DNA from: Chytridium lagenaria
Taxonomy: Eukaryota; Chytridiomycota; Chytridiomycetes; Chytridiales; Chytridiaceae
Reading direction: 5' to 3'
Length of the DNA: 64,000 nt
Assembly: GCA_025449115.1 (NCBI GenBank)
Contig: JAHLKC010000177.1
Span: 1-64,000, forward strand
Positions within the stretch are counted from its first letter, which is position 1. Each line of letters opens with the position of its first letter. The position numbers were made by a program, and so were the translations under genes. The notes under the pieces were generated by a model that saw only the letters and a program-made list of their open reading frames with translations, was not told where the DNA came from and searched no databases. Shown here piece after piece: positions 1 through 11,733 of the stretch.

Positions 1-956
1 GGGAACAACAGAATACTGGACGGTGGGCAGTTGTCCAAATGATAACATCCAGTTGTTGACCCCTACTATCGAGCCCGTCGTTGCAGAGACCCACAGATTG
101 TACCTAAAAGTTCATTAGCCCAAGTAAATGAAGTACGGAGAAAAGATGAATAGAAAAAATAGAAACTTGTTGTGTATGTATACACTAACAAGGAAATAAA
201 AAGGAAAACAAAGTGCAAAAGAGTAAACAATATGATCTTACCATGCCCCCTCAGTCCTAACCTCCAAATCCCAGACAGGTTCAAGCTCCACTCTCCAATA
301 AATACAATTTCCGACTATACCTAATATCCTCCAAAGCAAACGGGGCACCCACAACTCTCGTTCCATCCGTCGACACTCGAAGCACCGGTGCAATCTCATC
401 AGGAATAAACCCTAACGCTTGCGCAACAGCAATCACGGCCTCCTCTACGGTTCTCGCTGTGTCAGTCGATGGAGCAGTCAACCGACTGGCATCTAGCGCG
501 GGTGCGGACGCACTGACAATGGTGCCGTTTTCGTGGACGTTGACGTTGGCGAAAAGATTGGCGACAGGGAGTTCGTTGATGATGTACTGGAGGTGGACGT
601 GGGCGATTCGGTTATTCCGAGATATCGCGCTGATCATGAAGGCACTTTCGTTGAATAAGGGTGGAAAACTTGAGGATGAAACCTTACCTGCTCAATACAT
701 TCAACCTGTGAGGCCGGAATGTTGGTAGCCCCTGATACGAAACTCTGTTGCAATCTCGGCAACAGATCCAGTTGGGTTCGTCCCCAAGAAGATCTCTTGA
801 AACACTCTTGGAGGAACGTATATCGCTGGTAATGCTCCAGGAGCTACAGATGGTGGAGTCGGTGCTTGTGGAGTCGGTTCTTGTGGTGTCGGTAAGGCAT
901 TGCATATTGATAGGCTCGTCGCGCTGAAGGCAAGGAGAAAGGGCGATCAAAGTCAT
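1..956 (-). CDS. Fungalysin (M36 metallopeptidase), N-terminal part, cut by window edge
   Basis: The minus strand encodes the propeptide of a secreted M36 zinc metallopeptidase; the catalytic domain lies beyond base 1. Read 5' to 3' it shows a hydrophobic signal-like stretch near 930, a Pro/Gln/Thr-rich linker, the block IYVPPRVFQEIF (about 800), then the FTP/PepSY-type propeptide at 281-637 (ANVNVHENGTIVSASAP, GAPFALEDIRYSRKLYLL). After an intron (about 97-246) the next exon begins YNLWVSATTGSIVGVNNW. Every block aligns with the second fungalysin at 1632-3708, so the two are tandem paralogues. The exon end near 290 needs a one-base frame change to read ELEPVWDLEVRT, which matches the paralogue. 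The start codon is unresolved: ATGs near 954 are not in frame with the signal-like stretch. Family call firm, ends uncertain. Confidence 0.85.
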
Positions 957-1631
957 CCCAGAAACTACTTTTGAAGTGTAAAAATGGGAGAACGTAGAGT
1001 AGATGGTTTCTTAAGATCTTTAAGGCCTTGGTAGATGAAACCATGGACGAAATGTCCTCGGAAGCCTTTGGGCTGCTCCGGCCACTACTACCCTCGCTTG
1101 CGTCATCTTGTTGTTCAGCAAGTCAAGGGTAATAATACTTTGGTTGCGCCAAAATCGGACACTTTTTTATTTTATGTTTTGTTGTTGAGACCCGTTTTCG
1201 TCTGATCACAACAAGGGCAAGGGCGACGCAAAGAGCAAGTTCACTTGCAACCTTCACAGTACAACGCCGGCGATGCTTAGATTTACACTGCACCCTTTTG
1301 CTGGCTATTTTAAAGCATTGGAAGAATACCGAGAAGACAAACTGATGCCATGATCGCTTAGATAAAGTACTGTAGTTATTCATCACATATACATACATAA
1401 AAAGTAATCGGGGTAAGTTGGTATAGAAAAAAAAGCGCGCTTAGTCGTTAAAACAAAACAAAATTCAAAAGAGACAAAGTGAAAAGAAAAGGATCGCAGA
1501 TATAGCATTTCCTACATGCTTGAAAACTTAAAAAAAAAAAGAGAAGGAAAAGAGAGCCGTGAAAATAAAAGCCGCATTACTATAAAAAGCCGATTAGGTG
1601 ATAAAAAGTTTGAAAGAAAAATACGCGTAAC
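957..1631. other. Spacer between the two fungalysin genes
   Basis: This stretch lies downstream of one fungalysin and upstream of the other. It is A-rich from about 1400 to 1630 on the plus strand, giving T-rich sequence on the coding strand. I see no gene in it; presumably it holds the 3' end of one gene and the promoter of the other. Confidence 0.5.
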
Positions 1632-3708
1632 TCAACAGTTGCTAGGAACACTATAAGAATTACGGAAAGACGTTGCCCCAACACCCAACCCGCGTTTCGC
1701 GAATCCCCTCCAAATTGCGCAAAAGTACCGACGATTATGGTTAACCAAGTCAGCCTGAAGAATTGCATCACGTGCGTCCACAAAAGTAGGATTGCAAGGT
1801 TGAAGCTTGAGACCATCCACCAGGTTCTGCATGAAGCGAATATTGCCTGCGGTGGACTCGGATTTAGATAGGAAAGGCTCAAAACCATCCATATCCCTCA
1901 TGTTCCAGTATACCTCGTAAAGCATAGATGACCAAATTGTACCAGTGTAGTGAACCTCGAGCCACGTCCTGCCTGCAGCATCAGAGTAGCGAAGCGGGTT
2001 GATGACGAGACTGGTGGAGTAGGGATAGGCGCGAATGCCTGATAGCGAATTGAAAGAGTAAAGTCCTATCACTTTTAACGTGGCACGAGAGTCGTGAGAT
2101 TTCAACGATGACCACCATGCAAGAGTATCAGACCACCCTTCTCCCATACCACCAGATTCCTCGGTGGATAAGCAGTTGGCGTTTGCTGGCCCTCCAGTCA
2201 GGCGGTTTGATAAACCGTGAGTCAATTCGTGGATGATGACACCGTTATCCATGCCAGTGTCTCGAGCGGGAATTGCTCTGTCGCATATATACATGTTCAT
2301 GTAGCCGGGTTGTCCGTCGGGTGGTGTCGCAAAATCTGCGTTGCAGTTGCCGTTTGCCTGGATATTGGCGATAATGGCGTCTCCGTCATTTCCGGCGTTA
2401 TTTAAATTTTGGTCTTGAAAGTTTCCATCAATCTCCGCAAAGCCATAGTTATAGAGAATGTCATGGTACTTGTTCATCACATAGAAAACGTTGGTCGCAA
2501 CCGCTTGGTAAGATGCTGACGGGTTCGCGAAAGAATTGTAGTCGTAATTGAACCGGCCAGATCTCCTTGAGCTCACGGTGTCTCCCCCGAAGAAAACTCG
2601 ACCGTTGTTACCAGAGGTATCGAATTCGCCGGTGCGGAGCTTCTCCGTATGCCACTGATCTTCTGGGAGGATAAAGTATTCCGTCCCTTCGAGCAGACTT
2701 TCCCGAGTGTATGGAACTACACTGTACGAGATAAGTCCTGGACCCGGTTCAGGCCCGCCGAAATCCTTGACCCAGTTATTTGCACCAAGGATTTCTCCAG
2801 AGCTGCTCGAAACCCAGAAGTTGTACCTATTTTATTTTAAAAAAAAGGCATACATTAAACCACTGAACATCAACGTAGGGGTTGTTTCCACATGTAAAAT
2901 GGTAATAAAAAGCGAAAGAAAAAAATAGAGAATCTTACCAGGCATTAACCGTTCTGATCTCCAGGTCCCAGATGCGGTCCAGTCGGCCAGATGGAAGGTA
3001 GTAAAGCTTTTGGCTTGCTCTAATGTCTTGCACGGCAAATGGCGCGCCTCCAATCCTTGTACCATCGTCAGAAACGGTAAGCTTTGGAATGACTTCGTTT
3101 GGGTCGTATCCAAAACCCTTTGCGGCTTGCAATACGGCATCGATGACGGTTGTTGACGTGAAGGTGGCAATGGTGGTGAGTCTGTTGCTATCAACTACAG
3201 CTGATCCTGCGCTCAAAATGGATCCATCTGACATGACGTTGACATTTCCAACCAGGTTGACGATGGGGACGTTCTCGTGAAGGTGACGGATGTAAATGTG
3301 CGTCAAATTGTTTGCTGACCGCACACTGGAAAAAACAGAACGGAAATTGTGAGAATCTGGTAAAGCGTAAAAAAGTGAACACTGTACCTGCTGTATATGT
3401 TTAGCCTTGACTCAGCACTGTTTGTCAGAGCTGCGATGTACTGCTTGGCGACGTCTTCGACGGAAAATGACCCCGACCCCAACCTAGATGCCTGTGATCT
3501 GTCAAAAACCTCTTGGAAAGTTTGCCTTGGAACATAGAGGCTGGGAAGGAAGGAGAAGCGGAAGCTGTGGCTGTGGCTGAGGGTATGGCAGTAGTTACTG
3601 GCAGTGTTTCTACTGTGGTAGATGCGACTGCGGGAAGTGGACTGGCCGAAGAAAGGGTGGACAGCAGAAGAGCCGTTAGGACATGGAAGGGACGATGTGG
3701 AAGTGCAT
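1632..3708 (-). CDS. Fungalysin, secreted M36 zinc metallopeptidase
   Basis: This is a secreted extracellular protease of the fungalysin family, made as a proenzyme. Exons are about 3388-3708, 2939-3325 and 1632-2826, joined by GT..AG introns at 3326-3387 and 2827-2938. The first exon carries a hydrophobic stretch (VLTALLLSTLSSAS) and LYVPRQTFQEVF; the second is the FTP/PepSY propeptide ending IWDLEIRTVNAW; the third begins YNFWVSSSSGEILGANNW and contains the catalytic domain. The zinc site IIHELTHGLSNRLTGG (HEXXH) is followed by ESGGMGEGWSD, which supplies the third ligand. The protein ends SVPSNC. The signal-like stretch, the propeptide and the nearest ATG (3706-3708) lie in different frames, with one break near 3545. 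A tandem paralogue follows at 1-956. Confident on family and catalytic exon; the N-terminus is uncertain. Confidence 0.93.
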
Positions 3709-4594
3709 GGTGTATGCAAGGAAGGTGAGAACAGGCAAGGGGAGGTGAAAAGGGGGCGGCTAATGTTTAAACATTGGATTGACCTTTCTTCTTAAGGGGT
3801 TCGCATCTCTCGGTTTTTCGTCTTCCAAGGGGTTCATCGAGGGTCTATTTGTATCGGACATGTCTGAAGATTCAACACCAAAAACTATTTACCCAGGTAA
3901 TAATTGAAGAATGACAACCTCAATTTCTGCATGTGCATCATTCATTCACACACGGTGTGCTCAGGAGAAGGCCATAAGGAAGCAACAACCGTCATTTCCC
4001 CTCAAATCAACACAACTGTGATAGCATTGACAACGCACTCATATTGTATTACACACATTTATTCAACTACATTTAAAGTCCTCTTGTTCGTATTTCCAAG
4101 AGTACTGCAGCTGTCAGTCTGTCTATTACAAAACAGTAGCCGATTATTTACTTTTGCTCATCGCGTAAATCACGCTTCATTTGTCTGTGAATTCAACGTT
4201 GTTCTCCAACAATTGACCTCATTATCATTATTATGTAATACGTCTACTGCATATATAGATTATGCATCTGATTGTCTAGCCACCCATCTCCATGTTGCCG
4301 TCTGAAAATGTTGAAGTTTTTTTTTTTTTTTTTTCAAATTTTAACTTTCATTGAGAGTTTTCGTGGTATCAGACCAGTTGGTATTTAAATGAAGACAAAA
4401 AGGGTGCACGGCGGTGAGGTCGCGCTTCTTACCAACGACGATATCCACCCGCTTACTTATAAAGGCGTGGTTTCGTGACTGGTTTTCACGTTTCTGTTTG
4501 ATCAAACTTTGGAGACTTTTGCCTTAAAAACCCTTTGAGATCATACCTACCTTATAGGCTCAAGCTTCTTTTATACTGCAGGTAATATTGAACA
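3709..4594. other. Intergenic region
   Basis: No convincing gene. An open frame at 3904-4305 has no recognisable domain and ordinary AT-rich composition. A run of about 18 T lies at 4317-4334. A TATA-like TATAAA at about 4458 sits some 200 bp before the small secreted-protein start and may be its promoter. Confidence 0.4.
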
Positions 4595-4654
4595 ATGTCC
4601 TCTTTTCATCGTGCATTAATTCTTCCATATAACTTAATCTCCATCCCGATAGAT

Positions 4655-4915
4655 ATGGTGAATTTCGGAGGCTCTTTAATCTACTCGCTGGCTTTGCTGG
4701 TCATCCTCTCAATCATTTGTACCTGCGTGGGTGCCTCGTCGGAATGTACAGCCCGGTTCGAAGCATGCAAAGCAAAGATGGTTGGCAAAAAAGAAGCCGA
4801 AATGTTGAAAGTATGCAATAAGCCGTGTTATAGTGCCAAACAAAAATATGCTATGTCGCAACGGGGGACGAAAGGAGGTCTCAAGGCGGGCAAGATGATG
4901 GGCAAGATTTTATGA
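4655..4915 (+). CDS. Small secreted Cys-containing basic protein, unrecognised
   Basis: This 86-residue frame starts at the second in-frame ATG, because the sequence after it reads as a clean signal peptide: MVNFGG, a long hydrophobic core (SLALLVILSIICTC) and a VGAS cleavage-like site. The upstream ATG at 4595 would put 20 extra residues before it. The mature part is short, with cysteines in SECTARFEACKAK and VCNKPCYSAK, a four-Cys pattern that could form two disulfides, and a Lys/Gly-rich tail (KGGLKAGKMMGKIL). It is intronless, with a TATA-like box at about 4458. I do not recognise a family. Its size, signal peptide, Cys pairs and basic tail resemble secreted effectors or antimicrobial-type peptides, but that is only an analogy. 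Confidence 0.55.
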   Translation: MVNFGGSLIYSLALLVILSIICTCVGASSECTARFEACKAKMVGKKEAEMLKVCNKPCYSAKQKYAMSQRGTKGGLKAGKMMGKIL

Positions 4916-5536
4916 AAAGAAGCTTATGATGCAACGCTGAGATGCATAATGGAGTTAGTTTAAGTCAACGCATGAGGATGGATGGGACAAATGTATATTT
5001 TCTTATTGATTGGGAAATCCATGACGTTCTGCTAGTTATTGAATAACAATTGAGTTCTTGTATATCCCAACTTGCACTATGAATTTTAATCCCCACACAA
5101 AGTTCAATGGCATATGAAGTTTTCTGCATTAGACTCGTTTTACTTGTATAAAGTCATGCGGTCGAGCGGTCGGTGTGGCCGTGGATGAATTATGGAGGGA
5201 TGGCGAAAGAGCAAAAGAGAACTTCAACTTTGTTTGCTATTACAAAAGTCGCTCCTATATCCTTTATGGTATCATGTAGTTGAAATAAGAGTTGATGGAC
5301 ATAAGACGATGACGACAGCGATGCTGATAATGCTGATGAGCGATGCATAGAGATGACACCTTGATGGCAGGCTACGCTCACTATGACATCGTTGTATTTT
5401 AGGGGGGCAGTCAGGGTCGAAGAAGCGTCCAACTGATATCATCTGAAATGAGATGATCGCCTACATATTTATAAATAAAAAACTGATGCAATAAATTGTC
5501 CCAAATCTATTTCCTTACTTGAGCCAGCACACCACC
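4916..5536. other. Intergenic region
   Basis: This is the 3' flank of the small secreted protein and the 5' flank of the OTC gene. The minus-strand frame at 5190-5432 shows no domain or splice context, so I do not call it. Nothing else seen. Confidence 0.4.
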
Positions 5537-6811
5537 ATGCGGTTGATGAAGCGATCCTTACAGCGAGCCCACCTTCATGGGCACCAGTGTCGTTCACAAT
5601 CAAACGTGTTTCGCAAGTCCTCGTTTGAGTAGCGCGTTTATCCATACATCGCCATTCTCGACTGGAAATTGTAGCCGTTCATTCTCATCAACCACTCGCT
5701 TCGCATCACCTTCTCCATCTATCCCCATCACAGACCTCAGACCTCACTTCAGGGGATTCCTCACCTTCTCACCCTAAAAGACCTATCTGTACCTCAAATT
5801 CTCCTCCTCATTCGCAGGTCCCTTGAACTCAAGAGGATTGTTCATGATGAGCGAAAGCTTGGCCAATGCAGTGAGAACGGCATTCCTACATCGATGGCGG
5901 GAAAGACTTTAGGCGTTTTATTCACAAAAAGATCGACTAGGACCCGAGTGTCGGCTGAAACGTCTTGGGCGAGGTTGGGTGGACATCCACTGTTCTTGGG
6001 TAAGGAGGACATTCAGCTTGGTGCTGGAGGGGAATCTTGGAGGGATACGTCCGTTGTGGTTTCGTCCATGGTAGATGCGTTGCTTGCTCGAGTTGGTGGT
6101 CATGAGGAGATTGAGGTAAGCACACTGGTTTTATTTACAGATTTTAACACCTGTTCACACTCTTTTTAGTTGCTAGCCAAGTACTCTAGCGTTCCCGTAA
6201 TCAATGCCTTGACGGCAAAGTATCATCCACTTCAGATTCTCGCCGACGTCATGACCCTTTATGAAGAATACGTCCCGAAGGCTCTCGATCACGTACCCAC
6301 ACCCTCAAGCCCCTTACCTCCTCTTCCATCCGGCTTGACTGTAGCATGGGTCGGTGACGCCAACAACATCCTCAACTCCCTTCTCGTCACCCTCCCCGTC
6401 TCGGTGTTTCCATCCACGCGGCAACACCACCCAAGTACGATATCGACGCCGACGTGATCGCCTACGCCAAAGCAAATGTCACCAACGGTTCCCATGTCCT
6501 CGCTACGCGATCCCCCAATGAAGCTGTTAAAGGTGCCCATGTCATTGTCACAGATACATGGATTTCGATGGGCCAGGAAGCTGAGAAGGCTGCGAGGTTG
6601 AAGGATTTTGAAGGGTATATGGTGACAGAAAAGATGGCAAAAGAGGCGGGAGCGAATAAGATTGGAGGTTCTTGCACTGCTTACCTAGGAAGAAGGAGGA
6701 GGTGGATGATGAGGTTTTTATCACCCAAAGAGATCGTTGGTGTTTAGCGAGGCGGAGAACCGAAAGTATACGGTGATGGCCGTGTTTGAAGCATTCTGCG
6801 GAAAGTCTTGA
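5537..6811 (+). CDS. ARG3: Ornithine carbamoyltransferase, mitochondrial
   Basis: The enzyme joins ornithine and carbamoyl phosphate to give citrulline in arginine synthesis. Visible in order: a Ser/Arg-rich N-terminus compatible with a mitochondrial transit peptide; HLLTLKDLS; the carbamoyl-phosphate motif [19 protein letters not shown]; the HPxQ loop in [22 protein letters not shown]; the ornithine-side DTWISMGQE; and [18 protein letters not shown] near the C-terminus, ending [10 protein letters not shown]. One intron at 6116-6169 follows GGHEEIE. The reading needs frame changes in the transit-peptide region (about 5630 and 5750), at 6391-6398 (a CCCC run, between NSLLVTLP and [12 protein letters not shown]) and at 6660 (between EAGANK and WRFLHCLP). 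All conserved motifs are intact on both sides, so the gene is probably functional and the breaks are probably sequence errors. Confidence 0.95.
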
Positions 6812-7595
6812 AATATTGATAAAGCAAATAAAGTTGTGGGAACCCGTTGCCTCACGCGAGATAAAGGCGAACTGTTGTAGTGGGAGACTGTCGGCAAGCT
6901 TTTTAGAATTTCTCTTGTAGAGAGCCAGTAGCATTGGAAAAAACGCGACGTCTTAAATACTAAACTTCTAACATGGGGAGGCGAAGCAAGAGAGCTGAAG
7001 CTCAGAAAGGAGGCAGCATAGAGCTCCATAGCAACCTCTCGTCCGACAGGCAATATCTTTACGGCTGTGTTGATTTTTACTGACTGATTTCTGCAGCTCG
7101 ACACCAGCTGTCATTCAAAGGGAAGACATAGTCCAGACCGGTACCTACAATAACATTCAGATGATGAACGCGGCGATTCGAAGTGCAGCGACATACACAC
7201 TCCCATCAAGCTGGGTCCATACCGCTTCCCTAAAGGCGGCGCAACCAAGTTCATCTCGCTCCTGCACGGCCAGGTTAAACACATGACCACAATGACCTTT
7301 TCAACCTTGCCACTTTTGATGTCAATGACTTTTGGTAGTTGTTGATGTCGCTGCATTTGCATACCCTGTCTCCCACCTTTGCAAACTCTCTCGTCTGGCA
7401 TTATTGCAACTATCTTCACCAAAGGGCCCAACCTTCATGTATTTATTCTGCATGTTTGCGAATATAATTATTGCGCTACCAAGAGCGTAGGATATAACAG
7501 CTCAGCATTGGTACGAGGGGCTGTCAACGTTGTCTCGGACATCTTTGACTTGGTCTCTTTTTTTTTTTCTTATTCGGCCATTCCAAATCTCAACA
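6812..7595. other. Intergenic region
   Basis: No gene recognised between OTC and the next plus-strand gene. Minus-strand open frames at 6721-7104 and 7111-7431 have no domain, signal peptide or conserved motif. A T-rich tract (7557-7569) lies just before the next start codon. Confidence 0.4.
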
Positions 7596-10480
7596 ATGGC
7601 TACCCCATCACCCTCCATCCGTCTCCGCATCCGTCTCCACCAAACCACATCCATGGACGTTGAAGTCTCTGGTGACGACGATAACCCCCATATCAAGCAC
7701 GAAGACCTCTACATCACCACCTACCGTTTCAACGCCCGAGTCCCCATCACCTCAACCATCCCAGACCTCCTCATGACAGTTCGTCGGCATTTCGATTACA
7801 TGGTGAAACGACGACGTGAGGCAAGGGCGAGAGATATAGTGGTTGGAGATCGAGCGCCTGTGATCGAGACGTCAGAGTAAGTTTTGACGGTTGCCATGTG
7901 CTTTTTCTGACGACGTATGGACAAAAAAAAAAGATAATTGAATTCGCTGTCGTTCGTGATATGGAAGGTCAACTCGTCCCCCTGAAACCGTCGGCGACTA
8001 CTTCTCTGAGAACGATATCGTGCATCTCGTCGTCCCAATCCCTCTCGCTGTTCTCGCTAATCACCTTCAAGCGCTTGAAGACGATGGAGCCGTGAGGAAG
8101 TCGTTCCTGAAGAGAAGGTACAGGAGAAGAGCGGGAAAAAAAGAAAACGGAAGAAGGTCGAGGACGAGAAGGATGAATTGATTGATTTGGAGGAAGTTGT
8201 AGCGGTGATGCCTGCGGATAGACCAAAGGCGAAGAAACGGAAGGCTGCGAAAATGGATGTGTCGTCGCCTTTACCGGCTTCCCCAAATATTCGGGAGGAT
8301 GACGACTCCATCAAGGATTCTGAAGCTCTCCCGGATACGGAGGAAAGGAAGGGAAAGAAGAAAAAAGGACGGAATTCTGCCACCGCAGAAGATCTTGCTT
8401 TAAGTGTGGAGGTTTCAGAGCCTCCAAAGAAGAAGAGACGAAAGTCCGATAACAAGGAAACCTTCAACAATATATCTCCAGCTGAAGACCTCACCCCCGT
8501 TCCGAAAATGTCGCGGGAAAAGGCGAAACTTACAGACCAGGACATCGGCGATAGAGCAACTCCAACAAAGGATATGAAGTATTCTGCACAGAAGGAGGAC
8601 GAGTCGGATAAAAAGCTTACACCAAGAAAGCCGAGATGGGGGAAAACCGATAAGAATCACGCAGCAGAAGTTGGAGAGTCTGGGAGCATGACAAAGGCTG
8701 CAAAGGAAGACGCGGAGGAGACGACGCCTGCGCCAAAGAAAGAGAAAAGCAAGAAGACTGAAGAATTGGATAGGGTATATTGGCTTTTGTCTATCTAAAG
8801 CTTATGGTTATTTGCGTTTTGACTATTTCTCGTTTTCTAATTTATTTTTTATAGAAAGTAAAACAGGCTGACCGTAAGGAAAATCCGTTCATCACTAAGC
8901 AAACGAGCGATGATGAAGAGCAAAATACGAATGAGGACGAGAATGAAGAGAACGAGAAGGATGACGGAGATAATATGAACGTTGATGAAGTGAGTGAACG
9001 ATTTGAATATCGCTATAGTGACTTATTTATTCTAATATCATATCTTGTTGCTTTAGAAACCGGCGCAAGAGTCAAACCCCAGCTCTCTTCTCGAACTCAT
9101 AACCCAAGATCCTGAGATACTTGCTGAGGAGTTCCCGAATGACGATACTTCGACGCCGGCTGATTCTCCACAGAAAGAATCTGTTGATAGCAAGGCGAGT
9201 TCTGTCGCGGATGGCACTCTTGTTGGAGAGGAAGATGATGGAATGGAAATGGCTGAAACCAAAGATGTCGGGGAAGTCGAGGAAGAGGAAGATGTTGGAG
9301 AGAATATTGACGAGGATGGGGAGGAGGAAGTGGATGAATTAAGTGAGGAAAAGGCGGATGATGAGCAGGAGGAAGACGGGGAGGAGGAAGAGGAGGGGGA
9401 CGGGTTGGAGGATGAGATTGATGCGACTTCACGGGATAACGCAGATCAGGAGAAAGATGAGCTGGAGTCGGCTGAAGAAGAACAAGAGTCAACGAGGGAG
9501 GATTCACCCGAACTAGAAGACCCTTCAGCCAACACCAGTTCCCCTGTATCGCGAACAAGTGAGACCGGAAATGGAGTCACCACCCCTGTTGAAGGCGATG
9601 CAGAGGCCGAACAAATGCAAAGCGGAAACACGTCTGACAATGAAGATCAGTTTGAGAGCGGAAGGAATTCCGGAAATGAGGAGGAGATGGATCCAGAGAT
9701 TATCTTAGATTCTCAGGCGACACAGCCTGTAGTTGAAGAAGATTCAACTCCAATGTATTGGAGTCAGAAACCGAAGAACAAGGAAGTGACGTCGATTGAT
9801 GATAGTGAGGAGGAGGAAGAACCTCCAGCGAAGGAAGATACGCCGCCTGAATTCACCTCCCTTGTTTAGCATGCCTGGATCCCAGGACCAGTCTGCCTTC
9901 TCTCTTGCATCCGTATCAGTCTTGGGGAAACGTATGGCATCGCCCGACCTCGATGACGATGAACAAGTAGAAAAATCTCAATTTCAAAGCCTCCAACATC
10001 ACCGTTCGCGCCCACGCCTCCTTCTCTCTCCGCGATGCCCGCTCCCGTAACTCCGAACCCTTACCACAATCCCGCACATTCCTCCCGAAACCCACCGCCA
10101 AATCCAAACTCTCTCTTCAGAATCTTGCGAACCAGATTGCGGCGCCACGTCGTCGTACGTCGTTCTCGCAGGTGGTGGTGAATAAGATTTCTAATGGGTT
10201 CACGGCGATCTTTGGGCAGGATAGTAGGGCGGCGAATGGGTTTGAGATGGAGGATGATGAAGAGGAGGATATTGCGAAGAAAGTATATGGCAGGGAGGAT
10301 GAGGATGACGAGGAGGAGAGTGATAGTGAGGAGGAGGTGTTTGGGAGGAAGAAGAGGAGGTCGGGTCTTTTGCAGTTGTCGCAATCAGGTGAGATAGGAT
10401 TCTATTAATACTCTGTTGTATTGCCAATTCTTACCGTACCTTTTTTAGCTGCTATGCACAAATCCACTCGCCCGACTTAG
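7596..10480 (+). CDS. Coilin-like nuclear protein with Ub-like N-terminus and long acidic/basic tail
   Basis: The N-terminus opens MATPSPSIRLRIRLHQ, then ITSTIPDLLMTVRRHFDYM, and after a first intron (about 7877-7932) IIEFAVVRDMEGQLVPPETV and FSENDIVHLVVPIP. This layout (beta strand, helix, 'G..LPP', 'END.V.L') resembles the ubiquitin-like N-terminal domain of coilin, the Cajal-body scaffold; the match is by eye. The remainder is low-complexity: KKRKRKK nuclear-localisation-like clusters, long Glu/Asp runs (9240-9420), Ser/Pro patches (LGKRMASPDLDDDE) and another acidic block near 10250-10350. Introns are at 8775-8854, 8990-9056 and about 10392-10448, the last leading to a tiny exon ending KSTRPT. 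Several frame changes are needed (about 7980, 8091, 9860, 10000, 10120). The alternative is an unrelated acidic chromatin or nucleolar protein. Confidence 0.6.
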
Positions 10481-10761
10481 TTCGATAACCGCAGCACAAG
10501 GTTAATATTTAAAATAATTTTAAAAACTTTTCTTTTCTTCTCCCTCTCTCCACCAGCAAAACGCGCAGTGCTAAGACAATATTGCAATAAAACACGTACT
10601 CATACCAGGTCTTCGTTATGGCCCTTTGCATCAACAATTTTCCCATTTTTCGTCCTCTAAAAAGAAAAAAATTTCTTTTGCGACGACGGTCTCCAGCGAC
10701 ACCTTCATCGTTTTCGCAAGCTCTCATCCATCCAACCCCCTCACCCCACATCTCGCCCACC

Positions 10762-11733
10762 ATGGTCAAGTGGTTCTCCAACCTCCCCGACTCGGACCAT
10801 GTACCTTACACCTTCATCGCAGCCGAACCTCACTTGAAGACGGTGGTTAGGTATTTCAGGACAGAGGATTATGCGGCGATGGTTGGGATCGGGGCTGGGT
10901 TCCCATTGTTTCAGGTTGCATGGGGTGGGTGATGAACGCCATTTCTTTATGAAGCCTTGATGGTTTTGATTATGCCTGAGATTTCAACTGAATCTTCCTG
11001 CGTTGACGACGTTTTGGGATTCCGTGTATTAGAGAGGATGTCACCTAGTATCCACCCTCGTTATATTCCTAGGTCTATGCTTGTTCAGGTTCCGTTCTTT
11101 GCGACCTGCGGGTTCATTTTTGCCATTCAGAGATCTTACTGTGAGTTTCTTTTCTTTAGTGTTGTTGGTGATTTTGATGTATTGGATTGGGAGGAGGGAG
11201 TTTGTAAGGAGCTGGATGCTGGATTGCTCGCGAGGACGTCGGGGCTTTGAAATACGCTAGCGTGGAATAAGCGCGTTGTTGCAAACGGTGTATGAGATGA
11301 ATTCTAGAAAGGGGAAAAACATTCGCAAGTAATCGTCTTCATGGTCTTGTTCGGATTATCATGGACAAATGTTCGATCATTCACTTTGTAGTGGATAATG
11401 TCGACTTTATGCAACGGGATGTACAGGATGTAATCGTGCTCACGATTGCTTCTGTTGCGTTAGATTGCAAGCATGATTTTGCTTATCTCAAGCTAGCCCT
11501 TATGACTTTTTCTATTGTTAATATTTTTTACCACAGTCAGGTTCTGGGGATGGAGAGAAAACGGAAAGGAGGTCGCACGATGGGAGTCGGAAGCACACCT
11601 CAGGCCTAGTGCTGACGAGAAGCAGGGATGGGAAGACAACGACTGGGTATGTAAATCTGTTCGCTTTTTGTTTCTTCTTCTTACATTTGTTTTACTGACC
11701 ATAACCTCCTTTCGCATCATCAATTGTTAGTGA
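10762..11733 (+). CDS. NADH-ubiquinone oxidoreductase (complex I) 21 kDa subunit
   Basis: This is an accessory subunit of mitochondrial complex I, of the fungal 21 kDa (NUO21-type) family. Spliced exons 10762-10924, 11033-11140 and 11537-11646 read without frame change: YTFIAAEPHLKTVVRYFR, DYAAMVGIGAGFPLFQVAWE, RMSPSIHPRYIPRSMLVQVP, FFATCGFIFAIQRSYFRFWG, WRENGKEVARWE. The 'HFxRVxRYxRPSDYA', 'ERxSPS' and 'QRSxxRFWGWxEN+xEV' blocks are the family signature, with two predicted membrane segments around the exon junctions. The third exon ends EDNDW, and an intron at 11647-11730 is followed at once by TGA. The protein is therefore about 127 residues, shorter than the usual 180-200, and lacks the conserved C-terminal segment. 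A missed exon or truncation is possible. The second intron (396 bp) is long for this window. Confidence 0.75.

Noticed and set aside
3904..4305. 133-codon open frame as a gene
   Set aside because: No domain, signal peptide or conserved motif, AT-driven composition, and it lies in a promoter-like spacer.
6391..6398. Programmed ribosomal frameshift in OTC
   Set aside because: No slippery heptamer or downstream structure pattern, and similar breaks are scattered in unrelated genes; sequence error is simpler.
5537..6811. OTC as a pseudogene
   Set aside because: All catalytic motifs, the splice junction and the C-terminus are conserved; breaks are single-base and shared in style with many other genes in the window.
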